From contig JBCAMK010000003.1 of assembly GCA_038503065.1 (NCBI GenBank), forward strand, positions 1,054,001 through 1,118,000: DNA of 64,000 bases. Reading direction: 5' to 3'. Positions within the stretch are counted from its first letter, which is position 1. Each line of letters starts with the position of its first letter. The position numbers were made by a program, and so were the translations under genes. The stretch is from Paragyromitra xinjiangensis (lineage: Eukaryota; Ascomycota; Pezizomycetes; Pezizales; Discinaceae). Shown in pieces: positions 47,478 through 58,676 of this stretch. A model generated the notes under the pieces. It was given only the letters and a program-made list of their open reading frames with translations, did not search any database and had not been told where the DNA came from.

Positions 47478-48758
47478 ATGAAGCGCATATTAACGACGTT
47501 CAAACGCGGGGATAGTGAGTAACCTCTGATAGAGCTGTCTTTCTACGATGAAGAACGAGATGGCGATGAGAATGAGCTCCATATACTGACGAATTTCATT
47601 TCTCTACAGGCAGCTCCCGCTCCAGATCAGGGACGAGAGGGGAACCTACAGATACTCTACCATCTCCCGACGACTCCCCCGAGACCGCCATTGTCAAAGC
47701 AGTCGTAAGTACCACCCCCTCAACGCAAAGCTCTCCCCCACCCTTTACTCCAAACCACCCAGCTAACCCACCCCCAGAATGCATTCTGCGCCTCCGGGGG
47801 TCCCACCTCCTCCGACCCAGGCTCCGAAGTCCTCCACCTCCCCACCATCGTCGACTCCGCCGAATCCTCCCCAACCGCCGCCCGAGCGGCCGCCACCGTC
47901 CTCCGCAAACAACTCGACCTAAAGAACAACACCAAACCCTACCTCCAATACAACGCCATAATGCTCCTCCGCATCCTCGCCGACAACCCAGGCCCAACAT
48001 TCACCCGCAACCTCGCAGAACCCAAATTCATAAACGCCATAAAATGTCTCCTCCGCGAAGGAAAAGACCCCAGCGTGCAACAAATCCTCAGCGAGACCCT
48101 CGACTACTTCGCCGTCTCTAAATCATACGATGAAGGTCTTAAAGGTCCATGCGATCTTTGGAGTAAGGAGAAAAAAAACGGCCGTGCCCCGTCCGCTACT
48201 CCCCCGCCAATCCAACATCCCCCGTTTGCGCCGGTGCCGCGGGATCGTTCGCCGCCGGGGTTGCCGTCGATGTCGGAGCTTGTGGCGCGCATTGCGGAGG
48301 CGCAGACATCCGCGTCGTTGTTGTCGCAGGTCTTGCAGTCTACCCCGCAGGCGGAGGTGCCGGTGAACGAGCTGGTGAAGGAGTTTACGGATCGTTGTAA
48401 GGCGGCGAGTAGGAGTATGGTTGCGTATATTAGTGCAGACCCGCCGCCGGATGTGGATACGTTAACGACGCTGATCGAGACGAATGAGGTTTTGGGGCAG
48501 GCACTGGAGCAGTGGCGAAAAGTGATTAATAGTGCGCAGCAGGCGGCGTTGGAGAGTGGGGCGGGGAGAGATGAGAGTGCAAGGATTGTGGATGTGGTAG
48601 ATGTGGGGAATCCGCCGGCTTTGGAGGGTTTGGATGGGCGGGAAGTGATGCATGGTGCGTCTACGGCGGGACCGCAGGCGGATGATAGGAGGGAGGTGGG
48701 GGATTTTGAGAGGCCGCCGAGCCCGGTTAGTCCGGTGGTGAGTTTGAAGAATCTTTGA
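47478..48758 (+). CDS. VHS-like/GAT-domain endosomal sorting protein (Lsb5/GGA-related)
   Basis: Exons 47478-47514, 47610-47704 and 47778-48758 encode 370 aa. After a basic start (MKRILTTFKRGD) and a Ser-rich linker, residues ~60-170 form a superhelical VHS-like region. It shows YLQYNAIMLLRILADNPG, FINAIKCLLREGKDPSVQQI and LSETLDYF, the spacing seen in VHS/ENTH adaptors. A Pro-rich spacer follows, then a GAT-type helical domain (~245-325): VNELVKEFTDRCKAASRSMV, NEVLGQALEQWRKVINSAQQ. GAT domains bind ubiquitin and Arf-type GTPases at the trans-Golgi network and endosomes; yeast Lsb5 links actin patches to endocytosis. No gamma-ear domain is present, so this is Lsb5-like rather than a full GGA. 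It is GC-rich relative to surroundings. Confidence 0.85.
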
Positions 48759-49664
48759 TTTTTATTACCTGGTGGATAAAGCGGATGGTGGTTGTGATAT
48801 TTGGAATAGAAGCTAACTAACAGTAATTCTGTAGATTCCGCATCACCCAGTAAGTTACAGGTACTAGCCGAGAAATCGAGAAGTATCGCTAGGATGAATT
48901 TACGGATATTTCCATTACTTGCCATGTTATAATATTTGGCATTGCGTTCTATGTTGTAGTTGTATATACGGAATTACGGGCAGCGTTTTTGGGGCTAGTG
49001 ATGATTTATTTAAGTATTGGGGGTTTTCTTCCGATTTGGTCTTGATGTTATGTTTGTGATACCATTTTTATGTTATTCCATTAATTTAATTACTCCATCA
49101 GAGATAGCTCGTGTTGTATTACATTGGTCGAGTGATGAAACAAGTATTAACTAGACACCAACGATAGTAAGCATATAAATCCGTCCAACACCCTCCAACC
49201 CATTAATACAGTATAACTTTATTCAATTCTAATATCTATCTAGACAGCCATATATATATTTCCTAAACGCCGTTTCCCATATATAACCAAGAACGCCCCG
49301 CCTGTAACTCGTCTATACCGTCTGCTGGTAACACCCCCGCCTGCAAGACCGATCTATATAACCCCCGCAACTCCGGGAAGAAAAGAAATAATCCTGTACG
49401 CCGCCACTGTACCAAACGCCAGGATAAAGTAGTGAGAATAAAAGGTACCCAGAAACCGCCAAACCACAGGAGAAAACTAGATGATAGAAAAGAAAGGAGG
49501 AAAGAAACGCCATGACACCGCCAAACCCCGCCCTCCATCCAAACTCCAGGAGGCAAAGAAGAAAAAAGAACACTCCAATACCATCAAACTCCTTCCCCCT
49601 AAACTCCACGAAAAACACTCCACAAACGCCAAGAAAAGAATAAACCCATTAAGTCGCAACACCA
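48759..49664. other. Convergent intergenic region
   Basis: This is 3' flanks of two convergent genes. It is T-rich after the GAT-gene stop and A-rich on plus near 49480-49660. No gene is supported; open frames here mirror low-complexity sequence. Confidence 0.5.
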
Positions 49665-50261
49665 CTACCGCCATCCCCTATGTCTAACTGCACCTCCTTC
49701 CTCATCCTCACAATCGCTTCCATCCACCTCCCTCAATGCCTGAAACACCTCCCGGTCTTCATTCGGGAATGGCTTGATCCTTTCCTCTTCCTGCTGTCTC
49801 AAAAACACATCATACCCTGGTAGTTCGTCTGGATCTTCTGTGCTGCTTGCAGTAGACACAAAGCTGCTCGTCGAAGCCATACTTGAAGTACTGGCGGTAC
49901 TCGCGGTACTCAGTTGTCGGGTCCTCGACATAAGGTCTATAGTATCAGGTGTCCAGTCTGCGTGTCCACGGGGAGTGGGCGGTGGTGCATAAGACGGTGC
50001 TGGGAAAGCTGATTGTGAGAATGAAGATGCAGGGGAGTGAGTGGTCCAGGAAGGGGAGGGAGAGGAAGTGGTTATGCGTGGGACCTTGGGGGTGGTGCGC
50101 GAGGGCGCTTCGTTGAACACTGGGGGTGCGTGGGTGTTTGAGCGAGGTGTCATTGTGAGACGGCCGAGGTCGGAGAGGACCCAGGATTCGAGGGTTTTGG
50201 CGGCGCGGCGGAAGGGAGCTGCGCCGTGCTCAGGACGGTGGGAGGGGTGACGAGATGACAT
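49665..50261 (-). CDS. Hypothetical disordered protein
   Basis: A single-exon frame of 198 aa starts MSSRHPSHRPEHGAAPFRRA. A short helix (KTLESWVLSDLGRLTM) is followed by Pro/Ser/Thr-rich sequence, a Ser/Thr/Ala run (~118-145), and an acidic segment containing DELPGYDVFLRQQEEERI and DGSDCEDEEGG. No domain, signal peptide or membrane helix is visible. The acidic ELPGY-type patch may be a docking motif; this is speculation. Strong codon bias (third-position C/T on the coding strand) and a clean Met start support a real gene. It faces the GAT-domain gene tail to tail. Confidence 0.7.
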   Translation of the reverse strand: MSSRHPSHRPEHGAAPFRRAAKTLESWVLSDLGRLTMTPRSNTHAPPVFNEAPSRTTPKVPRITTSSPSPSWTTHSPASSFSQSAFPAPSYAPPPTPRGHADWTPDTIDLMSRTRQLSTASTASTSSMASTSSFVSTASSTEDPDELPGYDVFLRQQEEERIKPFPNEDREVFQALREVDGSDCEDEEGGAVRHRGWR

Positions 50262-52545
50262 GATTGGTGGTGAGGGTTAAGGAGGTAAGGTGGGTTTTGT
50301 AAGGTTGAGGGACGAATGGCTCAGTGGTTTAATATAAGATTGGAAAGGCTGAAGTTCTGGAAGGTCAGAAAGAAGGAATTGAATCTATAACAGAACATAG
50401 ATTTCAGATACTAACAGGAGAATGAAGATGGCTTTGGTATGTATGCCTCAGAAGGTGTCAACTCAAAACTTTCGAGAAGCCTCGGGATAGGTTTTGGTAT
50501 GTGGTGATTTATGGAATGTTGCTGCAAGGGGCTACGATTCAAGATAGGGGATGTTAGGGGATGTGCGTGGCGCGTGCGGTGGTGTGACTGTATGATAATA
50601 GGGGAGATGTTGCAAATAGTAAAAATGTGTGGGGATTTTAGCTTGGACTGAAGACAGATATGTAGTAGAAGCCAATGCCTTAATAGCACTATTGATGTCT
50701 TTTCTTCTGTTACTGCTTTTGTAGAACACACGCCGCGCACGATTTTTGAAAAACTGCAGAAGCTCCAATGATATATATACAATTCAGATACTTAAAAACT
50801 CAGCCGATATTTGCTATCTTACGTCTGCGGTGAGTAAGGGCCAAGCTAGCTATCTCAATAGAATGCACACATCGCATGTCCCCATATTAGTGGATTACGC
50901 TGTGCCTCTCTCCATGGGGTGCGTATCGCAACTTACTTTGCTAATCTTGATTCGTTCAGATCGTGATGAGTCCATCCACTACCATCGACAAAAAGCAATA
51001 AAGTCAAGATCGAAAGCTTAGGTACCCCGGGTGAGAGGCTAGTTCATTTGGCTCAGGTAGTTTCACATCTTGACTAATATGCTGCTGGGCGTGCTGTTCT
51101 CGTTACCAACAACTCGATCAGGTTCCCCTGTCTGATACCCCACGTTAGTAGCGTTAAGGAGGTGGTAGCGAGAAAGAAAAGCCTCAATATAAAGCTGGTT
51201 CCCGTTTATTTAGGAACCAACGTTAGATGCATGCGTAACTTACAGGTAAGCAGACATAGATCTTGGACGATGTGTAACCGGGACCCTGCGCCAAGAGGGG
51301 GATATGCTGCTGGGATTAGAACAGGGCCCAGTCATGTCCCTTAAGTTACGGAAGCAGAGTAACTTGACTTGTTCAACCCCAACGGCACCTGGACGTGATC
51401 TTTTATCGATGATCGACTGGATATGCAGGGAAAAAAAGAAAGTGACAGTGCTGTAGAATCATGCCACGCAGGGTTGCAAATCGCTATACATTAACAGAGA
51501 CGATCTTGTACTACCTTGAATTATTAGCAAAATCACTACCAATTCTTAATCTTCACGATTCATGACCGTAGCAACGAAAGGGCCTGAACCAGAATTCTCA
51601 ATATATTTGGAGACCATATTGATCGCAGATCGCTCGAAATGACTCTGCTACTCTTAAGATTACCTCGGTGGTTTGAATTGACATTTGTCTTCGACCTAAC
51701 TCCGCAGCCTCACGTGATCTTATCCCCGATGTAACCTCGACCGGTACTACCTGTACGTATAACAACGGATACACATTCTGTGTTTAGGGTCAAGTCAGAA
51801 TCGATGAACCGGTTTCGCCTCGAATCTATGATTCGCAACTCCTTGGATATCTTGATTGAGTTTTCATAGCCGAGATGTTTGGGTTCCATAAACAAGGTAT
51901 GGTGGCTGTGAAATGAAGCTACCAGTACAGTAGAAAATAGATAGGCTGGGGGTAGCACAGATCTCAAAAGTGATACACTGTCAGTTTCATACTTGTACCG
52001 ATAAGTCAGTGGTAGAAAATTTGTGTTAAGTGCCGTGATGTCGAGTGATAATATGTGATCTACTTAGCACGTGATCTCTAAACCATATGAGTCTTAGCCC
52101 GGGAGCAACTGTACTTTCTAGATCCATTTTTTGAGGGAGCGGATATGTATCGTGGTTAAAAGGAAATCGCAGACAATGTGTACTATCCTCTATGTATCAC
52201 TAGAATAAATACATGTGGCTTTTCTACATATCAGAACATCCTTCCACATTTTCACGAACCCCCCCCAGCAAATTCTCTCATTCTTCCAGATTCATCTAAA
52301 TAAAATCCTAGACTTTGAAGATAGTTAGAAGCTGCTCAATCACCATTACCCCAGTTAAAAACAAGAGTTTGGGCTTACCTTAATCAACCGCCAACTATGT
52401 GCTAAGCTTTTGCAGACAATCAAGTAAACAAGTGCCAGTGCTTATCAGTGCTTCAATTTGCATCGCAGAGGTAGCCTCCATAACCCTCACACACATCCAT
52501 TTTTATCTACCAAATACGATACCAAAAAGAGGATTATCCACAATC
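50262..52545. other. Non-coding intergenic, 2.3 kb
   Basis: This is the upstream region of the hypothetical gene at 49665-50261, then sequence without supported genes. A GAATC/GATTC small inverted repeat lies near 51820. A TGGCTCAGTGG resembling a tRNA A-box at ~50315 lacks any matching T-arm, so it is not called. Confidence 0.5.
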
Positions 52546-52684
52546 CAGGATCGAGCCCAAATCTTTTGAAATACCAATTCAATCTTTCACGGACGGCATT
52601 AATACGAGCATTGACAGCAAATTAATACGGTTCGATGGAGACTGGACTGGCAGTTATTTCAAAAGATTTGAACTTGATGCTGGA
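52546..52684. repeat. Inverted-repeat element, MITE-like
   Basis: AAATCTTTTGAAATA (52559-52573) is matched exactly in inverse at 52655-52669. The arms extend outward imperfectly (GGATCGAGC against GATGCTGGATC reversed). The ~80-bp centre holds two ATTAATACG copies. Size and structure fit a small foldback or MITE-like insertion; no clear target duplication is visible. Confidence 0.5.
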
Positions 52685-52693
52685 TCGCGGCTA

Positions 52694-52750
52694 GAACTCT
52701 TTCGGGTAGATAGATAGATAGATAAATCATACACGCGAACTCTTTCGGGT
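52694..52750. repeat. GATA microsatellite between 14-bp direct repeats
   Basis: GAACTCTTTCGGGT at 52694-52707 is repeated exactly at 52737-52750, enclosing (GATA)4-like sequence. This is a slippage or duplication product next to the inverted-repeat element. Confidence 0.75.
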
Positions 52751-52924
52751 GGTCGCTTGGCTTGTTAAAGGATGAGGTTATTGTGCACAGGCCACGGACC
52801 GTGTTGAACTGGACGTTCGTTTATTTCGAGAAATAAGAAGGGTTAAGGGTTAAGGGTATCTGGATGCTCTGCTGGCACCTTTCTCCAGCAGCAGCTTAAC
52901 CGCCAAACTCTGAGTCTAATCTGG

Positions 52925-53275
52925 GTGCTGCTGCTTGTAGCGCGTTGCCGTGTCGTCCTGGCGGATGCCGCTGCCTGCAGTGCTCTATTGCATAACGGCG
53001 AATTGGGGGTGCCGCTGCTTGTAGCGCTCTAGCGCATAATCTTGGCCGCTATGTAGACGACAGGTGGCGGGTGCCGCTGCCTGCAACGCTGTTCCACAGT
53101 TTCCTTGTCTCGTTGTAGACGACGACAAGTGGCAGATATTGGGGGTGCCGCTGCCTGCAGTGCTCTGGCGCATGGTCCTGGCCGCTCTATGAACAGCAAC
53201 AAAGGCAGGATGCCGCTGCCTGCAACGCCCTTCCACAGATTCCTGGTCTCGTTGTGGACGACGACGAATGCCGGT
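52925..53275. repeat. Higher-order minisatellite, ~136-bp double unit
   Basis: Six copies of a TGCCGCTGCYTGYARYGC core start near 52925, 52965, 53009, 53071, 53145 and 53210. Units alternate in kind: the 53009 and 53145 copies share GCTCTRGCGCAT...GGCCGCT. The 53071 and 53210 copies share TTCCACAG...CTCGTTGT. This makes a two-unit higher-order repeat of about 136-139 bp. GC is higher than in flanking DNA. No convincing protein is encoded. Confidence 0.8.
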
Positions 53276-53450
53276 ATTAAAGAACAGTCTCGTTTACTCG
53301 GGATCTGTTAGGTAGATAAAATCGTATTCGAAAAGTGGTGAGATATTCTGTTCTATACTCTTGATCCTGGGGTCGTGCAAAATAGGATCAGGAGATTAAA
53401 ACTATATCATTAGCGAAATCCAAGGATATCATGCACAGTAACTTACTAGT

Positions 53451-54639
53451 TTACCAACAACTACTATAAAATTTACGCTTCCGTGCGTAAGGTCGTTTAT
53501 CTGTCTTTCTTTCTGACAGAGTAGATTCGGGTATAGGTTCAGCGAAGACGATGTTCAATGGAATACATGGTGCCGATCGTACCCCCTCGCGTCGCTTTTT
53601 GAGTCTGTTGTCCACTACGCCGTACTTGGGTGCAATTAAAAACTCGGAATGAATCAACTGGATCCATTCTGAGCTCTCGTTGTGTTTGGCTTGCATATGG
53701 TCGAGGGTTGTCTTCAACGTGTTGGGGGCTTGTTGTGCTGGAAACTGGCAATGGGCAATATATTTGTTGTCTGCTGCAGGAACGTCCTATAGGAATATTT
53801 TCCGAGCCGGATCGGTTCGCTAGGATCTTGGTCATCCGTCTCTTCGGGGAGGTTGCAGGGGTTGCAGTCAAAAAGCTAGATGTTTGCGTTGCCATATATC
53901 TCAAGGCCCTGGATCCAGTGCCAGTCCGCAGGGGTCTGAATGGGTAAGCTCGAAGCGGCCTACCCCTTCGTCGTATCAATTTTACCTACTTTCTCGAATC
54001 CACCAGACCACTTGACCGAGCCGGTACAAGATGTCAAGGGGAGGGCTGGGAAGTCGAGTATGCCGCTGTATAGGATTAACATAGCTGATGCTTCCGAAAC
54101 CCTTTCAATCAGACTACCTCTCCGGCATTCACTCAAGCTCGAACAGTCCCCGTGAAATCTTTTGGCGTATTCTGATGATACCAAAGACTCCACTAAGGCT
54201 TGCGTTTTCATCGGTTTCCCTGGTGGGAGTTTGCTTTCCTTTGTCGACAATTCGTAGACACAAGGATACGCCAAGCTTTTGGAGTCTTGAGAAATGATAT
54301 CAGGGTTAGCCTTGCTACTATTTAAATTAAGTAACGGCTTCACTCACCTTTGGCCTGAATACGCACAACAATTTCGCGAGCTCGCTAATGTTCTTTCTGA
54401 TCTTTTCTCCTTCGAAATTTTTTCGTTGGATCCAGTGAAAACAAAAGACTAAGCTCGAGCATACTACTCGCTCCCATTTGGCTCCAGAAGAACAGCCAAT
54501 CTGGGTATCGGCCTCGGGTATCAATGGGATTTCTCGCAAGTATCTCCCTATCGATTAGGCAATTTGTCGTGGTCCGTGACACTGCGGTTTTGCTTGTAGG
54601 TGGCCTGTTGATGGTGAAGGCTGAGGGATTGACCCGCAT
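53451..54639 (-). pseudogene. Probable broken gene of unknown family
   Basis: Long protein-like minus-strand segments are spread over different frames. One around 54344-54539 ends ISELAKLLCVFRPK at a GTGAGT. One at 53960-54343 contains LVSSEYAKRFHGDCSSLSE and SCTGSVKWSGGFEKVGK. One from about 53940 reads DWHWIQGLEIYGNANI, then a TAG at 53876-53878, and continues in the same frame as LFDCNPCNLPEETDDQDP to about 53728. There a shift at a run of five Gs (53724-53728 on plus) leads into TLDHMQAKHNESSEWIQL and a stop at 53451. The in-frame TAG could derive from CAG by a C-to-T change. I do not recognise the family, and a real gene with missed introns remains possible. Confidence 0.45.
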
Positions 54640-55629
54640 CAGGAATAGGTAAGTGCTAGCTTCGTACGTGGGCTACGGGCTCACTGCCTAGCCCCTCCCG
54701 AAGTTACTCCCTCGTGTCCAGCCCCCAGTACGAGATTGAAATATTTGGCGTAGGTTCTTGGTGACTGGATATTTCTCAGCGAAGAGGGGAAGCCCCCGAG
54801 AACTGAGGGGCGAGAAAAAAAACAGGACAGTGAAGTGTACGGGAGTTAGTTGGAATAGATAGGATCCGACTGCACCACTGCACTCTACCTATTTCACCCT
54901 TTTTCTCAACCTTCCTCCCGTACACTTGCTCCGAGTGCGAGAACTCGAGAGGAGATGAGGTTGCTCCTGCGGGGTTTTGAACAGTGTGGCTGGCGTCATG
55001 GGTATTTAGGGTAAACCCAGCGGGCGCAAAAGGAATATAATTTTGAGTAACCAACAATAATTCGAGCTGGAACGATTTAAAACCCGCCTGGATACCTTCA
55101 AGCTCAACTGCATTTGGCCCAAGGCTGGCCACGTTATGTCTTTCGTTTGCATCACTTCTTCTCACTCGCAATTAGTGTTGTGAAACACCCTATTGGCCCA
55201 TCAGGAATCATGCCTACATATGTAAAAAAAAACAGTGGTTCAAAAAATAGGAATAGAGATATGCTGTCCGCCCGTTCTCAGCAATAGGAAGGTAAACAAC
55301 ACTCATCCACCTGTTAACTTTTCCCTTGGTAAGAAGCTTGATTTACTTGATTTGCTTGATTTACATGAACGAAGCTATAGTCCCTAAAGACTACCTGATA
55401 CGATAATTATTCCACAACAACCCTATCAAGATCTAACTTAATAATATTCAACCTATCGTATATTCCATTAACTCATTTCTACAGCTACACGTATCTATAT
55501 AAAAGGAATGCAAAGGCACAACAGAAACAACAAAACGGAAGAATACACCCCCCAACCAGCCAAAAAGCCCGCTAAACGAAACCCCATCTCTAGACCTAAA
55601 GAAAGCAACGCCCCATCTATAAGCCCTTT
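54640..55629. other. Non-coding intergenic, 1 kb
   Basis: This is upstream sequence of the broken gene and the 3' flank of the SAC gene. Triplet-like GATTTACTTGATTTGCTTGA repetition occurs at ~55338-55368. No gene is seen. Confidence 0.5.
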
Positions 55630-58600
55630 CTAAGCCCACACTGACTTCCTTAAGGAATAACCCCACTGCTCTAACAACCCCGTGTTACGCTTCGCCTCCG
55701 CCAACCCAATAATATCCTTATTCACCACAAGTTCCCCCTTCTCCCTTCCCTCTACCCTTTGCACCTCCTCCTCTCTATCCTTTTTTGGCGCCCGCTCCCG
55801 CTCAAACTGCGCCTTCCGTGCCGCTTCAATCTCCTTACACACCTGCTGCGCCAACTCAACCTCACTCCTATCACCCTGAAGCACTTTAAACGCCATAAAC
55901 TTCGTCTGCGTCACCGTCCCCGTTGTTTTCTTCGAAAATAAACTCTTCAACGAGCGAGTATTAACCCGAACAACATTAGCGTCCGCCGAACTCGGTCGAT
56001 ACTTCACAATTAACCCAACATTCCGCTTCTCATCAGCACTCGAGCTTGCCAGCGTCGAGACGATATAACTTCCCCACTGCAACTCCACCACATCTCGTAA
56101 CTCCACCCTCTCGAACTCACTAACCTTCTCCAACGCCCAATCAAAGCCGACTCTATACACAGCTTTATCCGTGACTAGGACGACCTCCTCGCGGAATGGC
56201 ATACTCTTCAACGTACCCACCTCTGCTGGCGCCAACATCGTCCACCCGCCTCGCATAGCCTCGTCTTCGTCCTCGACGACGATCTTGCCTGAGAGTTCGA
56301 TTGCATTTTGGCGCAGTTTCGACATACTGATGGCGGGATCACCAGACATGAGTTCTTCTTCGAACTCCTCAAAGACTTTCGCCGTTACGGATCCGAGGAG
56401 GAAGTCGATCGCGGCTTGGGTGAAGAAGTCGGAGACGATATTAGTGAAGTATCGAGATAATGTGAGTCCAAAGTCAGTTAATGCACCACGGTAGTTTCGC
56501 TTTCGGGTACGTGTGAAATCGCCCTTAAGGGCTGCAGTGGATGCATATTGCTTCGATATCGCATCCCCGTTGTCGGCCCATAGACGGTTAAACCATGCTT
56601 CGTCGTCTGCGCCATGTTTCATGCCTAGACTGCTCAGTTGGGCATCAAGTACCTCCCTTGCTGCTGCGCCATGTTTTATGCCTAGACTGCTCAGTTGAGC
56701 ATCAAGTACCTCCCTTGCTGCTGCGCTTTGAACAACGTTCGTGCGGTCGAGACAATCCATGCAGTTTGTTCTCAACACGCCTGTTTGTGTCTTCTTTCTA
56801 TCCACTTCGCCTTCTCCCTCCCCGGCGACCTCCTCTGTGTATCCAAATTCCTCGAGTACAGGGCCTAGCTCGTCAAACAGCAGTTTTACATTTTCGAATC
56901 GCATGCCGCGACACTCGTGATGGAAGTCGAACCAATTAAACCCGACAGCCGGGCCTGGAACACCGTATCCTTCCTCCTCCATCATGTCTTTCATCATGAC
57001 TTGATATTTCTCGCCCACAACCGCTTCATTTCCGTGCTTCTCGACTAAGTTCACTGCATGCACATTCCCATAGCGCTGTATCGCCTGGCGGAAATGTAGT
57101 TTGAATGCAGCGGCGTTGGCTGCCTCAGTGCGTAGTAGTACTGGTTTCGGTTTTAGTGCGTATGGGCTCTGCTGAAAGAAGAGTGGGATGCTGCCGCGGA
57201 TTTGGAGGTAGGAGAAGACGTGATCCCAGTTGGATGTTGCGACGAGTTGTTCGGTTTCAACGCTGTTGGCGACATTGCCAGCGTCGTCGACGCCGCGGCG
57301 GAGGTAGCGGAGGCCAGCGCGGCGTGTGGAACGTCGGGAGATGAGGGTTAGTGTGAAGTCTCTGTGGTTGGGGGAGAGGGGTTCAAAGATGCTGGGGGTT
57401 GTGTCGGTGGTTTCTGGAGGTGAGGTGGATGCGGGTTTTGCTTCTGGCTTGGGGGGGTTGGGGGTTACGGCTGCGGAGAAGGGGAGTTGGCCGACGAAGC
57501 CTTGCATTAATGGGAGGATGAATTGGTCTTGGTGGGCGTCGATGAAGGGTTTTTGGAGATGTTGATTCCAGAAGTACTGTCATCTCATTGTAAGAAACAG
57601 GGCATCTTGTATTATTTCTGAATAGACATATTCGTAAATCGGGGGTGATGGAGAGACAGCAAGAAACTCACTAACGGATCCACAAGTTTATGCAACGGCA
57701 GACTCGAACTAGTCGAGTGACGTTGCATATTCCACGCCCTCGTAATATCCCACTCATAACTGAAAAAGAAGCTCCTCGACCTGCCTAGTAGCAACTTCGT
57801 AGTATGCAGCAGCTTCGGCGTAAGATTATGCGCAACATCTTCCTTCACCACCTCCTTCGCCTCCTCCACCTTCCGTGCATCCTCCGCACCGTCCCCTGAT
57901 ATATCCACACTGCTCTCCCCCGTATCTGGCGCAGGCTTATTCTCCGGCTTCCGAATATCCACCTCCTCACCCGATACACTCTCCGTATTGGGGCTCCCCG
58001 CTCCCTCGTCTGTGCTCATCCCCTCCGCTCTCCGGCGATCCGCAGTCCATCCACGCTTTGAAAACCACTTCTCTGCGAAGCGGCCATAGACGCCTTTACG
58101 GCCGATGACATCCTCACCGATAGTCGACCCACGGGCGTCTTCAGCTGAAGAGCGCGCAGAGTCAGACAACTCCTCGTCGATATCTTCATCAGAAACATCA
58201 GTGTCCTCGCCATGCGCCAATTTCGGGCGAGCTTTAACGAGTGCGTCCGAGGCCGAGCGCTGGGAGGAAAGCGGGATCAGCGCTATATCCGTTATGACAT
58301 AAATAGGGCGTTGACGGATTAGTGCGACTTGTTCGCGCGCAGTGATAGCGATGAGGAATGCAGATGTGGGGGAGACGTTGAGGAGGCCTATATAGATTAG
58401 GTACTAGGTTCAGAGTATGAGAGGTCGGTAGGACAGACCTGCGATCCCGTGGGCCTCTAGTGAGTTATCGGCGGTTTCGGGTTCATCTTTTTCGCTAATA
58501 TTACCACCAGTGATACTGGCTGGTTTTGGAATATGTGGGAGAATCTGCTTGCTGTTATAGTCGATTTTAACAGCACTTTGTGGTCCTAGTGGCTTTTTAC

Positions 58601-58676
58601 GGTTGTTGTGGAGTGGGGTGAGGATGAGACCGTCGACAGCAGCGACGATCAGGATTTTGCGGGCGAGGGAGGGCAT
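55630..58676 (-). CDS. SAC-domain phosphoinositide phosphatase with hSac2 domain (INPP5F/Sac2-like)
   Basis: Exons in transcript order are 58676-58439, 58387-57672 and 57576-55630 (966 aa). It starts MPSLARKILIVAAVDGLILT. The SAC domain includes TSAFLIAITAREQVALIRQR, SFFFSYEWDITRAWN, YFWNQHLQKPFID and NWDHVFSYLQIRGSIPLFFQ. The catalytic Cx5R motif sits in RTNCMDCLDRTNVVQ (near residue 593), with all key residues intact. An acidic insert (residues ~125-200) interrupts the N-terminal part. From ~730 an hSac2 domain follows (ELSGKIVVEDEDEAMRGGWT, VVLVTDKAVYRVGFDWALEK). This architecture belongs to Sac2/INPP5F-type PI4P phosphatases of endosomes. Just after the catalytic motif lies an exact-frame tandem duplication of 19 residues. 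The start at 58676 matches family N-termini. Confidence 0.92.
56609..56722 (-). repeat. 57-bp tandem duplication inside the SAC coding sequence
   Basis: Copies 56609-56665 and 56666-56722 differ at only two positions, both transitions. They encode two adjacent copies of AAAREVLDAQLSSLG(I/M)KHG. The frame is kept because 57 is a multiple of three. Confidence 0.95.

Noticed and set aside
47596..48000. Minus-strand Gly/Arg-rich frame and other long frames opposite the GAT-domain gene
   Set aside because: These are antisense shadows of a GC-rich coding exon.
48104..48925. Minus frame of 273 aa
   Set aside because: It is the antisense of the GAT-gene exon, Ser/Pro-rich by reverse codon bias, with no independent support.
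50311..50385. TGGCTCAGTGG resembling a tRNA A-box
   Set aside because: No T-arm (GGTTCRANNCC), acceptor pairing or anticodon loop follows.
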